A DNA stretch of 64,000 nt from Aquabacter sp. L1I39 (GCF_017742835.1 NZ_CP072392.1:583388-647387), one strand, 5' to 3'; shown: positions 25,692 to 35,586, counted from the stretch's first letter. Translations and numbers: made by a program. The notes: generated from the letters alone by a model not told the origin.

Positions 25692-26001
25692 GGAAGTCCT
25701 CGCTTGCCGCCGATCCCGGGGGGCGGAACCTAGTGCGCGCCGGCCCGCAGGGGAAGCGGGCAAGAGGCAGGCCACCAACTGCCGTCTCCCCCGCGCGCCG
25801 GAAGATGCCGGGCGGCACGTCTCAAGGAACACCACTCCGGCACGACAGGAGCATCTCAAGCCAGAGGTATGCCCGGCCCGCCAGCTGGCCGGAAAACGTC
25901 ACCCGCTTGAAATACTTCCTGCTTTCCACAATCCCGTCTGGCGCTTAGGCTTTTCGCGGGGACGAGGCCACCGGTACCGGCCGAGCGAGGTGGAGGGGTG
26001 A
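25692..26001. other. Intergenic region before the AGCS symporter
   Basis: About 310 bp between divergent genes. I see no RNA gene, strong hairpin or convincing promoter, only a weak TTGAAA at 25907 that could be a -35 element for the symporter. The region should hold the promoters of both flanking genes. Confidence 0.4.
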
Positions 26002-27420
26002 ATGGACGCAATCATCGACTTTCTGAACACGATATTCTGGGGCTATGTGCTCATTTACGGCCTGCTGGCAGTCGGCATCTACTTCACGCTGCGCCTGCGC
26101 TTCATCCAGATCATCCATTTTCCGGAGATGATCCGCTGCGTCACCGGCTCCTCGTCCACAGACAAGGCCGGCATTTCACCGTTCCAGGCGCTGTGCACAT
26201 CTCTCGCCTCTCGAGTCGGCACTGGCAATATCGCGGGCGTGGCAGTGGCGCTCTATCTGGGGGGGCCGGGGTCCATCTTCTGGATGTGGATGGTGGCGCT
26301 GGTGGGCATGGCCACCGCCTACTCCGAAAGCACCCTGGCGCAGCTCTACAAGGTCCGCAATGAAGAGGGTCAGTATCGCGGCGGACCTGCCTTCTATATC
26401 TCGCGCGGCCTGAAGTCGCCATGGGCAGGCGCGCTGTTTTCCGTCTGCCTCATCCTGTCCTTTGGCCTCATCTTCAATGCGGTACAAGCCAATTCCATTG
26501 CCGATGCTGTCGAAGGAGCCTTCGGGCTGCCGAAGATCGCCACCGGCATCGCCCTTGCGGCCCTCACCGGGGTGATCATTTTCGGCGGGATCAGCACCAT
26601 CGCCCGCGTGGCCGAAATCGTGGTGCCCTTCATGGCCGCCGGTTATGTGGCGGTGGCGCTCTATGCCCTCATCGCCCATATCGGCGAGGTTCCCTCCGTC
26701 CTCGCCCTCATCGTGCGCAGCGCCTTCGGCCTGGAGCCTGCGGTGGGCGGCGTCACCGGCGCCGTCGCCGCAGCCATGATGAACGGCGTGAAGCGGGGCC
26801 TGTTTTCCAACGAAGCGGGCATGGGCAGCGCTCCGAACATTGCAGCGGTGGCGACCCCGGAGCCGCACCACCCTTCCAGCCAAGGTTTCGTGCAGGCGCT
26901 CGGCGTCTTCATCGACACCATCGTGATCTGCACAGCAACCGCGTGCCTGATCCTGCTCTCCGGCGTGTTCCAACAGGGCAATGGGGTCACCGGGACCCAG
27001 CTCACTCAAGCCGCCATGACCGCGCATATCGGTGCCGCCGGCAGCTATTTCATCGCGGTCGCCATCTTCTTCTTCGCCTTCACCTCCATCATCGGAAATT
27101 ATGCCTATGCGGAGAACGCGCTCACCTTCCTCGGGCTCGACCACAAGGGCGCGAAAGCCGTTCTTCGGCTCGGCGTGCTGGCGATGGTGGTCTGGGGGGC
27201 CTACGAGAGCGTGGCCACGGTGTTCAATGCCGCCGACGCCTCCATGGGCCTGATGGCAACCATCAACCTCGTGGCCATCGTGCTTCTGTCCGGCCTCGTG
27301 GCGCGCTTGACACGCTCCTATCTGGACCAGCGCAAGGCCGGCAAGATTCCGGTCTTCCTCGCCGAGGACATGCCGGAACTGGCGGGTGAGATCGAAACCG
27401 AGATCTGGAGCCGCCGCTGA
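26002..27420 (+). CDS. AGCS family sodium:alanine/glycine symporter
   Basis: A 472-residue membrane protein of about 11 helices that imports alanine or glycine with Na+. Family blocks are clear: ISPFQALCTSLASRVGTGNI near residue 58, YRGGPAFYISRGL near 123, GVKRGLFSNEAGMGSAPNIA near 265 and IIGNYAYAENA near 364. The ATG follows GGAGGGG. A strong terminator follows the gene. Confidence 0.92.
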   Translation: MDAIIDFLNTIFWGYVLIYGLLAVGIYFTLRLRFIQIIHFPEMIRCVTGSSSTDKAGISPFQALCTSLASRVGTGNIAGVAVALYLGGPGSIFWMWMVALVGMATAYSESTLAQLYKVRNEEGQYRGGPAFYISRGLKSPWAGALFSVCLILSFGLIFNAVQANSIADAVEGAFGLPKIATGIALAALTGVIIFGGISTIARVAEIVVPFMAAGYVAVALYALIAHIGEVPSVLALIVRSAFGLEPAVGGVTGAVAAAMMNGVKRGLFSNEAGMGSAPNIAAVATPEPHHPSSQGFVQALGVFIDTIVICTATACLILLSGVFQQGNGVTGTQLTQAAMTAHIGAAGSYFIAVAIFFFAFTSIIGNYAYAENALTFLGLDHKGAKAVLRLGVLAMVVWGAYESVATVFNAADASMGLMATINLVAIVLLSGLVARLTRSYLDQRKAGKIPVFLAEDMPELAGEIETEIWSRR

Positions 27421-27463
27421 ACCATTAAAGGCCCGGCCGCAACGGCCGGGCGGGTGATCCATG

Positions 27464-27496
27464 AACGGCCGCCCGCGCTCGCAGGCGGCCGTTTTT
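27464..27496 (+). terminator. Rho-independent terminator of the symporter gene
   Basis: AACGGCCGCC and GGCGGCCGTT form a 10-bp stem with a 10-base loop, followed by a T-run. A second hairpin, GCCCGGCCG/CGGCCGGGC, precedes it at about 27431-27451. Confidence 0.85.
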
Positions 27497-27499
27497 GCG

Positions 27500-28243
27500 T
27501 CAATGGGCGCCCTTCTTCCGGCTGGCCCGGCGCACCATCATGTTGAGCACCTCGATGCCAGACGAGAAGGCCATGGCCGCATAGACATAGCCCTTCGGAA
27601 CATGGGCGCCGAAGCCTTCCGCGATCAGCGTCATGCCAATCATGATGAGAAAGCCGAGGGCCAGCATCACCACGGTGGGGTTGGCCTCGATGAATTTCGC
27701 CAGGGGATCGGCCGCCAGAAGCATCACCGTAACCGCGGCGATCACGGCAATGATCATGATCGGGATGTGCTCGGTCATGCCCACCGCGGTGATGATGCTG
27801 TCGATGGAAAAGACCAGGTCCAGCATGAGGATCTGAACGATGGCCGCGCCAAAGCCGATGCTGACTTTGCTGGTCTCGAACATGTCCGAGCCGGGGTCGG
27901 GATCCACATTGTGATGGATCTCCTTGGTGGCCTTCCACACCAGGAAGAGGCCGCCCGAGATCAGGATGAGGTCACGCCAGGAGAAGGGGTGACCGAACAC
28001 CGAGAAGATGGGCTGCGTGAGCGTCACGATGATCGCAATGGTGCCCAGGAGGCCGAGCCGCATGATCAGCGCAAGGCCGATGCCGATGCGCCGCGCCTTG
28101 GTGCGGTGCTGGGCCGGCAGCTTATTGGTCAGGATTGAGATGAAGATCAGGTTGTCGATGCCGAGCACGATTTCCATCGCGACCAGCGTCACCAGGGCGA
28201 CCCATGCCGCCGGATCGGCAGCCAGTTGAAGGAGATAGTCCAT
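27500..28243 (-). CDS. TerC family integral membrane protein
   Basis: A 247-residue membrane protein of about seven helices with the TerC signatures [20 protein letters not shown] near residue 23 and [20 protein letters not shown] near 140, whose acidic residues are thought to bind metal. Members are tied to tellurite resistance or to manganese export, but the substrate here is unknown. Only 3 bp separates it from the lipid-kinase gene upstream, so the two are probably co-transcribed. Confidence 0.9.
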   Translation of the reverse strand: MDYLLQLAADPAAWVALVTLVAMEIVLGIDNLIFISILTNKLPAQHRTKARRIGIGLALIMRLGLLGTIAIIVTLTQPIFSVFGHPFSWRDLILISGGLFLVWKATKEIHHNVDPDPGSDMFETSKVSIGFGAAIVQILMLDLVFSIDSIITAVGMTEHIPIMIIAVIAAVTVMLLAADPLAKFIEANPTVVMLALGFLIMIGMTLIAEGFGAHVPKGYVYAAMAFSSGIEVLNMMVRRASRKKGAH

Positions 28244-28246
28244 GTC

Positions 28247-29209
28247 TCACTCTTTGAAAGGGGAAGGGGCGAGGATTCGTCGGGAACTCTGGAAAGCGCT
28301 GGGCCGGCTCGTCGGGGCATAGACCCGAAGCACCGCCGGGCGGATGCGGAAATGGGCGGGGGTCCAGGTGGTCAGTTCGCCATCCGTATTCACCGCCCGG
28401 GGCTTGCGGGTGCGGATGATGACCTCGGTGGTGCGGAAGGCGCGCACATCATCCCAGCGTCCCTGGGTCCCCCGCCTCAGGCTTGGCAGGAGCCGCAGCA
28501 GGCGCCACCAATGGTCGACCTCAAGGGAATAGAAGTCGAGGGTGCCGTCATCGGCCGTGGCGCTTTCGGCCACCGCCATGCCGCCCCCGTAATAGCGGCC
28601 ATTGCCCACAGAGACCTGGAGCGTGCGCACGGTCTCAATGGTGCCGTCATGCTCGATATAGGCGGTGAAAAGGCGGGATTGCGCGAGCAGGCGCGCGGCG
28701 GTGATCGCGTATCCGAGCACGCCCCAACGCTTCTTGGCGTCGGCGGTGAGGCCGCGCGCCAATTCGGCTGAAAAGCCGATGCTGGCCACATTCAGGAAAG
28801 GATGCCCATTGACCTCGCCCAGATCCACCAAGCGCGGTGCGCCAAAGGCAATCAGCTGCGCCGCTGCGACGGGATCCGCAGGGATGTTCAATGTGCGGGC
28901 GAAGTCGTTCGCCGTGCCCAAGGGCAGGACGCCCAGCGGCAGGGCCGTGTCATAAAGGCCGGAGGCGGCACCGTTCAGCGTTCCGTCCCCCCCGCCGATG
29001 ATCGCAAGGTCGCACTCCGAGGCGCGCTGCCGGATGAGGTCGGAAAGGCTCTGTCCTTTCTCGAGGCGGGCATCCAAAAGGGTGATGCCGCCCTCGGCAA
29101 GAACCTCGCGCACCTCGGGCAGAGGCACGCCACCCTGCCGCGCCTTCGGGTTCACCACGAAAAGCGCACGACGGGGGCGATAGAGCAAAGACGTGCTGTT
29201 CGAATCCAA
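28247..29209 (-). CDS. Diacylglycerol/lipid kinase family protein (YegS-like)
   Basis: A 320-residue kinase of the DAGK catalytic family. The nucleotide-binding parts are ALFVVNPKARQGG near residue 15 and AIIGGGDGTLNGAASGL near 70, followed by LGVLPLGTANDFARTLN near 92. It probably phosphorylates diacylglycerol or a related lipid. A Met-rich start and the position just upstream of terC suggest a two-gene transcript. The function beyond the family level is not certain. Confidence 0.88.
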   Translation of the reverse strand: MDSNSTSLLYRPRRALFVVNPKARQGGVPLPEVREVLAEGGITLLDARLEKGQSLSDLIRQRASECDLAIIGGGDGTLNGAASGLYDTALPLGVLPLGTANDFARTLNIPADPVAAAQLIAFGAPRLVDLGEVNGHPFLNVASIGFSAELARGLTADAKKRWGVLGYAITAARLLAQSRLFTAYIEHDGTIETVRTLQVSVGNGRYYGGGMAVAESATADDGTLDFYSLEVDHWWRLLRLLPSLRRGTQGRWDDVRAFRTTEVIIRTRKPRAVNTDGELTTWTPAHFRIRPAVLRVYAPTSRPSAFQSSRRILAPSPFKE

Positions 29210-29520
29210 GGGCCACTCACCGGCAAAAGTGTCGGAGCTGATCCGACATCACGCGTGCGACATGCTCGCGTCAGAGGGGCCCGGATCGCAACTCCCTAGC
29301 TAAGGGCTGCAACGATATGTTCCAGCCTCCGCCACCTGTGGCGGAATGACGCATAGACCCGTGACCTATAGGCGCCCGCGCGACCTTCTTTGGCAGGGAT
29401 CGCTGGACACCCCCCGATACGGATGGCTTGATCCCTCCATGGGGGCAAGGGGATAAACGGCCGGCACAAGGCCTCCCGGTTGCCCGCCGGTCCCTGCGTC
29501 CAGAGAGGAGGACACCGCGA
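29210..29520. other. Intergenic region between the lipid kinase and LysE genes
   Basis: About 310 bp between divergent genes. It contains a TGTCGG-N7-CCGACA inverted repeat at 29230-29248 just before the kinase gene and a small hairpin TCCGCCA-cctg-TGGCGGA at 29328-29345. No promoter was identified with confidence. Confidence 0.4.
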
Positions 29521-30143
29521 TGGATCTTGAAACCTGGGCCGCCTTTGCGGCCGCCTCCGCTGTCCTGCTGGTCATCCCCGGCCCCACCGTGCTGCTGGTG
29601 GTTTCTTATGCGCTGGGTCAAGGCTGGCGGTCCGCCATGCCCATGGCCATCGGCGTGGCGCTTGGGGATTTCGCGGCCATGACCGCTTCCATGGCCGGCG
29701 TCGGGGCGCTGCTCCTGGCCTCCGCGGAGCTTTTCACGGCGCTGAAATGGATCGGTGCGGCCTACCTGATCTATCTCGGCATCAAGCTCTTCCGCGCGGG
29801 AGGGCGACTGGAGGCCGAGCCGCGCACCGCGCCCGCCTCCGCGCGCCGCATGCTCGGGCATGCCTTCCTGGTCACGGCACTCAATCCCAAGAGCCTGACG
29901 TTCTTCGTCGCCTTCCTCCCGCAATTTATCGACCACGGGGCGCCCCTGCTGCCGCAGATGGCGCTCTTCTGCGCCACATTCCTGGTGCTGGCCTTCGCCA
30001 ATGCCTTCGGTTACGCGCTGGCTGCCGCGCGCGCCCGCGGCCACGTGGGAAACCCTGGACTGATCAAGGTCGTGAACCGCACCGGCGGCTCGCTTCTCGT
30101 AGGCGCCGGGCTGCTTGCCCTGACGGCGCGCCCGAGCCCATGA
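29521..30143 (+). CDS. LysE/RhtB family amino acid exporter
   Basis: A 207-residue membrane protein of about six helices, typical of LysE/RhtB exporters: VLLVIPGPTVLLVVSYALGQ near residue 15, GVALGDFAAM near 44, and FLVTALNPKSLTFFVAFLPQ near 116. The exported amino acid cannot be deduced. The ATG follows GAGAGGAGG. It is convergent with the Tim44-like gene. Confidence 0.9.
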
Positions 30144-30175
30144 AAAAAGCGGCGCTGCCGGGGGCCGCGCCGCTT
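30142..30175 (-). terminator. Terminator of the Tim44-like gene
   Basis: AAGCGGCGC and GCGCCGCTT form a 9-bp stem; on the minus strand it is followed by a run of T (the AAAAAA at 30143-30148). It lies 25 bp after the Tim44-like gene stop and also next to the end of the lysE-type gene. Confidence 0.75.
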
Positions 30176-30199
30176 CAAATTCGCTCGAGGGAAGAGCCG

Positions 30200-31174
30200 T
30201 CAGGCGTCCTGGATGGCCGAGAGGGTCCAGGCCCCGCCGCGGGTGCGGGTGAAGGTCCACACCTCGGTGGTCTCGGTCACGTCGTCGACGCTACCCGGAG
30301 CAGACTGCCCGGTGGCGCGGTCCACCATGCGGTCCCGCATGGAATAGCGCATGGCGACGGTTGCGTAATCGGTCGTCCCCTCTCGCCAGGCTTCCGCCAG
30401 ATCGCCCTGGAGGAGCTTCACCTCACTCACCTGATTGCGCACGCCACGGGCCTCGTTGTCACGCAGCTCTTCCGTGAGGTAGCCGTAAACTTCGAGCGTG
30501 GTCAGCGTCCGCAGCGCACCGTAATCCTCGCGGGAGAATGCGCCTTGCACCTCGCCCAGGATCCGCTCGAAGCTATCGAAGTCCGCACCGGTCAGCCCCA
30601 CCGCATCCTTGACGCCCCGCTGCGCGGGGGCCTGTTGCGGACGTGTCTGCCCGCCGCCGAGTCCGCCCATGCCACCGAGACCTCCGAGCGCCGACCGCGG
30701 CTGCTCAACCCCTTCGCGGGCCATGGAGGCGGGTGCACCTGCCGGCGCCGGCTGGCGGCGCGCGGCGAGGAAGCGGAACACCAGCATCGCCACGATGCCG
30801 ATCAGCGCGGCCTGCAGCAGCAGCCCCAGGAAGCCCGCCATGCCGCCAAGGCCATGGCCCAGAAGCAGGCCCACGAGCCCGCCAATAGCAAGCCCGCGCA
30901 GCAGCGAGCCGGCAAAGCCACCCCCGAAGAGGCCGCCGCGCGTGGCCGCAGCGGCGGTGCCGGTGGCAGCCGATGGCTGAGTCACCGAGCGCTGGATGGG
31001 CTGGGCGGTGGTGGGCGCAGTCTGCGTGCTCGGCGGCGCCTGATAGGTACGAGTGCCACGGCTACCGAATCCGCCGCCCTTGCGGGCGTCCGCCGTATCC
31101 AGCGTGGCCAGGCTCATGGCCGACCCCAGTGCAACGATCCCGGCGAGCATCGCCAAACGCTTGAAAATTTTCAT
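30200..31174 (-). CDS. Tim44-like domain membrane protein
   Basis: A 324-residue protein with a secretion-type N-terminus (FKRLAMLAGIVALGSAMSLA), a Gly/Phe/Ala-rich segment, two hydrophobic stretches around residues 95-140 (LLRGLAIGGLVGLLLGHGLG) and a C-terminal Tim44-like domain (about 195-324). Bacterial members are of unknown role and resemble the mitochondrial Tim44 C-terminus. The ATG at 31174 follows GAGGGGA. It is divergent from the zinc-finger gene. Confidence 0.82.
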   Translation of the reverse strand: MKIFKRLAMLAGIVALGSAMSLATLDTADARKGGGFGSRGTRTYQAPPSTQTAPTTAQPIQRSVTQPSAATGTAAAATRGGLFGGGFAGSLLRGLAIGGLVGLLLGHGLGGMAGFLGLLLQAALIGIVAMLVFRFLAARRQPAPAGAPASMAREGVEQPRSALGGLGGMGGLGGGQTRPQQAPAQRGVKDAVGLTGADFDSFERILGEVQGAFSREDYGALRTLTTLEVYGYLTEELRDNEARGVRNQVSEVKLLQGDLAEAWREGTTDYATVAMRYSMRDRMVDRATGQSAPGSVDDVTETTEVWTFTRTRGGAWTLSAIQDA

Positions 31175-31577
31175 TTTTCCCCTCGAACCCTTGCGACCTT
31201 CCAGAACCTTTCGCCGGTCTGCTCCTGGCCCTCCCCCGCCGAGCGGGTCGCCACAGCGACCCCAAGCTGGTTCGTCCGATGCAGACACCGCAAAGGCCTC
31301 ATGCGATTCCTTCCCTTGCGTCATGCGCGTCAATATGGGGGGCTTCGTGCCCAGCGCCAGGGCACCCGTATGCACTTTTTTGCGAGCGAGAGCCGCCTCC
31401 CTAGGCAGAGATCCTGCTCGGCAGCGACGGCCAAACCATGGCAACGCTCCGAGGTCGCCCGGGCGGGGGCGCGACGGCGCGTCCGAGGACAGGCCCCTCT
31501 GCCCTCTTGGATGGGCAGATTGGAAGCGCTAAAGTCGCGCCGCGCTGCAACAGGCGGCGCAAGAGACGGAACGGATC
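31175..31577. other. Intergenic region before the zinc-finger gene
   Basis: About 400 bp between divergent genes. No RNA gene, clear promoter or repeat was recognised. Frames open across it are not convincing coding regions. Confidence 0.4.
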
Positions 31578-31829
31578 ATGGCAGCCATCGGCATCCCCCA
31601 CTTCTGCAACGACCTCGGTGTCTCGGTCATCGAAGTGGGCGCGCGGGAATTCATGTGCATCGGCGCCCGTCCGCCCTTCGACCACCCGCACATCTTCCTC
31701 GACATGGGCGGCGACAACGAGATCATCTGCTCCTATTGCTCGACGCTGTATCGCTACAATCCGGCCCTGAAGGCTAACGAGGCGAAGCCCGAGGGGTGCG
31801 TCTGGCAGGGCCAGTCCGAGGCGGCGTGA
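31578..31829 (+). CDS. Zinc-finger domain-containing protein (CHCC type)
   Basis: An 83-residue protein with the CHCC pattern: a Cys at residue 27 (EFMCIGARPPFDHPH) with a conserved His, then CSYCSTLYRY. This matches the mitochondrial complex I NDUFS6-type zinc-finger domain found in alphaproteobacteria. The ATG at 31578 has no strong SD. The function in bacteria is not established. It lies a few bases before an FAD monooxygenase gene. Confidence 0.85.
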   Translation: MAAIGIPHFCNDLGVSVIEVGAREFMCIGARPPFDHPHIFLDMGGDNEIICSYCSTLYRYNPALKANEAKPEGCVWQGQSEAA

Positions 31830-31833
31830 CGTC

Positions 31834-33006
31834 GTGGTGCCCATGAGCGCGCAGGTCGCGGCGCGCGACGCACTGGTGGTCGGCGCCGGCATCGGGGGGC
31901 TGACATGTGCACTCGCCCTGCGTCGCATCGGACTGGATGTCAGCATCCTGGAACAGGCGCCCGCCCTTCAGGAGGTGGGTGCTGGCTTGCAGCTGACGCC
32001 GAACGCCACACGCGTGCTGCGCAATCTTGGTGTCCTGGACGCGGTTCTCCAGGCCGGAGTGCTGCCCGCTGCCTTGGAGGTCATGGAGGGTCGCACCGGC
32101 CGCCTGATTGCGCGCTGCGACTACGCGCCCGCCACGGCGCGCTACGGCGCGCCCTTCCTGGTCATACATCGAGCGGATCTTCATGGGGCCCTCGCCCGCG
32201 CGGCTCAGGACGCGGGCAGCCGTATCCTTCTGGGGGCGAGCCTCGAAGGCGTGGAAGCGGACAACGGCAAGATCGCGGCCATTGCTAGCCGCGGCGGCGA
32301 GCCGCTCCCGCTCGAAGCAGATATTCTCATTGGCGCCGATGGCATCCGCTCGACGGTACGCGCCCAGCTCGGCCACTCGGCCATGCCGGTCTTCGCCTCA
32401 CGGCTGGCCTATCGGGCAACCATTCCCTCTCCCCACGAGGGCGAGCCGGTGGTCCGGCTCTATCTCGGCGCCGACGCTCATCTGGTGACTTATCCGGTTC
32501 AGAGCGGAGACGCCATCAATGTGGTGGCGGTTGTCAAGGAGGATCGCCCGGTGGCGCGGTGGAGCGAACCGGGCGAAACCTCGACGGTGCATGCCGCCTT
32601 CTCGGCTTGGGCGGACGAGGTGCGCGCCCTGCTCGCCCGGGCGCCAGACTATCGGTGCTGGGGCCTCTATGACATTGACCCCTTGCCCCGCTGGGGCACC
32701 GGGCGCAGTACGCTGCTGGGCGACGCAGCGCACGGCATGCTCCCCTTTCTCGCCCAAGGCGCCGCCCAGGCGATCGAGGATGCCTCAAGCCTCGGCCAGG
32801 CGCTGCAGGAACACGCGGACGCCGAGCAGGCCTTGCGGGCCTACGAAGCTGTCCGCCGCCCCCGCACGGCGCGCATCCAGCGGGAAGCGCGGGCGAATGG
32901 CATGGTCTACCATCTGGCGGGTCCCGCCGCCTTCGCGCGAGACGCGGTCCTGCGCCTGACGGGCAGCCACCTGATCGACCGCTACGACTGGATCTACAGT
33001 GCCTGA
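31834..33006 (+). CDS. FAD-dependent monooxygenase (salicylate-hydroxylase-like)
   Basis: A 390-residue flavoprotein hydroxylase with the FAD GxGxxG motif VVGAGIGGLTCALALRR near residue 15, a GADGIRSTVR (DG motif) near 168 and the second FAD site LLGDAAHGMLPFLAQGAAQA near 290. The best-known relatives hydroxylate salicylate or 3-hydroxybenzoate; UbiH-like roles are also possible. The start is a GTG at 31834 or an ATG at 31843. A hairpin follows the stop. Confidence 0.85.
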   Translation: MVPMSAQVAARDALVVGAGIGGLTCALALRRIGLDVSILEQAPALQEVGAGLQLTPNATRVLRNLGVLDAVLQAGVLPAALEVMEGRTGRLIARCDYAPATARYGAPFLVIHRADLHGALARAAQDAGSRILLGASLEGVEADNGKIAAIASRGGEPLPLEADILIGADGIRSTVRAQLGHSAMPVFASRLAYRATIPSPHEGEPVVRLYLGADAHLVTYPVQSGDAINVVAVVKEDRPVARWSEPGETSTVHAAFSAWADEVRALLARAPDYRCWGLYDIDPLPRWGTGRSTLLGDAAHGMLPFLAQGAAQAIEDASSLGQALQEHADAEQALRAYEAVRRPRTARIQREARANGMVYHLAGPAAFARDAVLRLTGSHLIDRYDWIYSA

Positions 33007-33013
33007 GAGCCGA

Positions 33014-33050
33014 GAGGGTTTCAGCGTTTCATCGCCCCACTGAAACCCTC
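33014..33050 (+). terminator. Hairpin after the FAD monooxygenase gene
   Basis: GAGGGTTTCAG and CTGAAACCCTC form a perfect 11-bp stem around a 15-base loop, 7 bp after the stop. Only scattered T follow. A related TTTCAG...CTGAAA arrangement occurs near 51080. Confidence 0.65.
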
Positions 33051-33119
33051 TATCTGTTTGTCAAAGCACTCCTTTCACCGGACCGGATCTCCGGTTCGTT
33101 CGGAAATGCGACAGGGGCC

Positions 33120-33962
33120 TCAGGCGCCAACCGCCGCCGCAGTCGTTGCCTGGTTGGGAATGTAGAAGCCCCTGCAGTCCGGCATGGCGCGGAAGGCGTC
33201 GCCCAAGCCCATCACCGTCTCCGCGCCCCCCAGCACCAGGAACCCGTCCGAAGTGAGCACCCGGGCAACGCGGTTCAGGATGTCGGTCTTGGTCGGCGCG
33301 TCGAAATAGATGAGCACGTTGCGGCAGAACACGATGTCGAAGATGCCGAGGCCGATGAAGGGGTCCAGCAGGTTCAAGCGGCGATAGTCCACCATGGACT
33401 TCACCTGGGGGGAGACCTCCCACATGTCACCCGCCTTCACGAAATACTTCAGCAGCATGGGAGCGGACAGTCCGCGCTGGACCTCAAACTGATTGTAGCG
33501 TCCGGCCCGCGCCCGATCGAGCACCTCTGTGGAAAGGTCCGTGCCGATGATCTCCACGCGCCGGGTCCCGATGATGCCGGGATGCTCCAGCAGCGTCATG
33601 GCCAGCGAATAGGGCTCCTGCCCGGTGGAGGCGGCGGCACACCAAATGCGGATGGGGGCGCCAGGCGGCCGTCGCTGATGAATCTTCGGCAACATCAGCT
33701 TGGTGAAGTTCTCGAACGGCGTGCGATCCCGGAAGAACAGGGATTCGTTGGTGGTCATGGCTTCGACCACCGCTTCGGAAATCACGAACGATGTGTTGTC
33801 GCGCAGGACGGTCGCAAGGTGGGCGAAGTCCAGAAGGTCGAACTTCCGCAAGAGCGGCGCCAGCCGGCTCTCCAGCAGATAGTGCTTGTCGTCCGACAGG
33901 ACGAGGCCCGAACGCTGCTTCAGGAAACGACGAAAGAAGTCGTAGTCGGTAGGCGTGATCAT
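33120..33962 (-). CDS. cheR: CheR, chemoreceptor methyltransferase
   Basis: CheR methylates glutamates of chemoreceptors, using SAM, to adapt chemotaxis. The 280 residues show a short N-terminal helical domain and the SAM-binding core RIWCAAASTGQEPYSLAM near residue 104, then IIGTDLSTEVLDRARAG and FDIVFCRNVLIYFD. It is the last gene of the che operon and overlaps the cheB end by 4 bp. Confidence 0.95.
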   Translation of the reverse strand: MITPTDYDFFRRFLKQRSGLVLSDDKHYLLESRLAPLLRKFDLLDFAHLATVLRDNTSFVISEAVVEAMTTNESLFFRDRTPFENFTKLMLPKIHQRRPPGAPIRIWCAAASTGQEPYSLAMTLLEHPGIIGTRRVEIIGTDLSTEVLDRARAGRYNQFEVQRGLSAPMLLKYFVKAGDMWEVSPQVKSMVDYRRLNLLDPFIGLGIFDIVFCRNVLIYFDAPTKTDILNRVARVLTSDGFLVLGGAETVMGLGDAFRAMPDCRGFYIPNQATTAAAVGA

Positions 33963-35182
33963 GACCGGGCTCCCGTGAGCAGGCGGTTGACCTTGCGGGC
34001 GATACCGTCGAGCGGCAGGATTTCGCAGGCATTTCCAGCGGACGCGGTGGCGCCCGGCATGCCCCAGACGACAGAGGTCTCTTCGTCCTGCACGATCACA
34101 CTACCACCGGCGTCTGCGATCACGCCTGCGCCGCGGGCCCCATCGCTGCCCATGCCGGTGAGGACCAGCGCGAGAGTGTGGGATCCAAATCCTTGCGCCA
34201 CGGCATTGAACAGGGGATCGACGGCCGGCCGGCAGAAATTGACCGGAGGGTCGTCATTGAGCCGGATGATTCCCGGCTTCCCCTTGACCCGCTCCACCAC
34301 CATATGGCGGCCCCCAGGTGCGATATAGATCCGGCCGGGAACCAGTTCCTCCCCGTCGACCCCTTCTGCCGCAGGGCGGCCGGCGGCGCGGCTGACATGC
34401 TCGGCAAGGATGGCGGTGAAGGTGGCGGGCATATGCTGGGCGATCACCACAGGCACAGTGCCCACGGCCTGCCCGATCTGGCCGAAGAGGCGTGTCAGAG
34501 CCTGCGGGCCGCCCGTGGAACTGCCGATGGTGAGGATGCCCACTGGCGACATGGAATAGGAACGCATCCTGGTCTCTCCCCGCTTCAAGGGGGCCGCGAC
34601 AGGAGGCGGGGGGGCGGGTGTGGCCGGGCGAGCAGCAGTTGCGGTTGCACGCGCCCCCTCGCTGGCGGTGGGCGCGGGCGGAGCCGCCGCCGCGGGCGCC
34701 GACGCACTCGGGCGCGCCAGGCCGGGGCGCCGACGCGCCCTCTGGCCGAGGCTTCTCACCTTCGCGAGCAACTCCCGCTTGAAATCATCGGCCGCGGCGA
34801 TGCCGCGACCCGCATCGGGTTTGGGCAGGTAGTCGGCCGCACCCAGGGTGAGGGCGCGCAGGCTCACCTCCGCCCCGCGCCGGGTGAGCGTGGAGGCTAC
34901 CACCACCATTGTGTTCGGCTTGCGCTCCAGGATGATGGGAAGCGCCTGGAGCCCGTCCATGTCGGGCATTTCCAGGTCGAGAATCACCACGTCCGGCTGC
35001 GCGGCCACCACGTCATTGACCGCCAAGCGGCCATTGGCGTGGGTGGCGACGACGGCGAACTCGGGGTCCTCCGACAGCCACGTCTTGAGGATGCCGCGGA
35101 CGAAAACGGAATCGTCCACGATCATGATGCGGATGTGATCGCTCGAAGGCGGCGGTGTGGGGCTGGGCGCTGGGATGGTCAC
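33959..35182 (-). CDS. cheB: CheB, chemoreceptor methylesterase/deamidase response regulator
   Basis: CheB removes methyl groups from receptors when phosphorylated by CheA. The N-terminal receiver domain has IMIVDDSVFVRG and VVILDLEMPDMDG (the phospho-accepting Asp). A long Ala/Pro-rich linker (about 145-205) follows, then the esterase domain with GSSTGGPQAL, QHMPATFT and LVLTGMGSDGARGAG. The GTG at 35182 overlaps the cheY stop (GTGA), giving 407 residues. The frame extends upstream but only as the shadow of cheY. Confidence 0.94.
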   Translation of the reverse strand: MTIPAPSPTPPPSSDHIRIMIVDDSVFVRGILKTWLSEDPEFAVVATHANGRLAVNDVVAAQPDVVILDLEMPDMDGLQALPIILERKPNTMVVVASTLTRRGAEVSLRALTLGAADYLPKPDAGRGIAAADDFKRELLAKVRSLGQRARRRPGLARPSASAPAAAAPPAPTASEGARATATAARPATPAPPPPVAAPLKRGETRMRSYSMSPVGILTIGSSTGGPQALTRLFGQIGQAVGTVPVVIAQHMPATFTAILAEHVSRAAGRPAAEGVDGEELVPGRIYIAPGGRHMVVERVKGKPGIIRLNDDPPVNFCRPAVDPLFNAVAQGFGSHTLALVLTGMGSDGARGAGVIADAGGSVIVQDEETSVVWGMPGATASAGNACEILPLDGIARKVNRLLTGARS

Positions 35183-35559
35183 GGCACGCTCTCTTCCAGC
35201 AGGCCCACCTCGACCAGCTTCTCGCGCAGGATCTCGGAATCGAACGGCTTCATGATGTATTCGTCGGCCCCAAGGGAGAGCGCCTTGGCAATGTGATCCA
35301 AATCGTTCTTTGCGGTACAGAAGATGACCTTCGGCGCATCGCCGCCGGGGGTCGCGCGCAGCTTGGCCAGGAATTCCAGGCCGTCCGTGATGGGCATGGC
35401 CCAGTCGAGCACGATGGCGTCGGGCATGGCGCGCAAGCACTCCTCCAGCGCCTTTTGGCCATCCACGGCCTCTGAGACGCTGAAGCTGAAGTCCTCAAGG
35501 ATGCGCCGGGCCACCTTCCGGGCCACTCCGGAATCGTCGACCACGAGACAGGTTTTCAT
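35179..35559 (-). CDS. cheY: CheY-like single-domain response regulator
   Basis: CheY carries the phosphoryl signal from CheA to the flagellar switch. The 126 residues form one receiver domain with the acidic pair VVDDSGVARK, phospho-accepting Asp52 in IVLDWAMPITDG, and Lys in IMKPFDSE. No output domain is present. It lies between cheW and cheB. Confidence 0.93.
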   Translation of the reverse strand: MKTCLVVDDSGVARKVARRILEDFSFSVSEAVDGQKALEECLRAMPDAIVLDWAMPITDGLEFLAKLRATPGGDAPKVIFCTAKNDLDHIAKALSLGADEYIMKPFDSEILREKLVEVGLLEESVP

Positions 35560-35586
35560 GTGTCGCTTCCTATGATTGGGGACGGG

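Noticed and set aside
29230..29248. TGTCGG-N7-CCGACA inverted repeat upstream of the lipid kinase gene, resembling a NifA site
   Set aside because: The TGT and ACA ends are 13 bp apart, not 10, and no -24/-12 promoter lies nearby.
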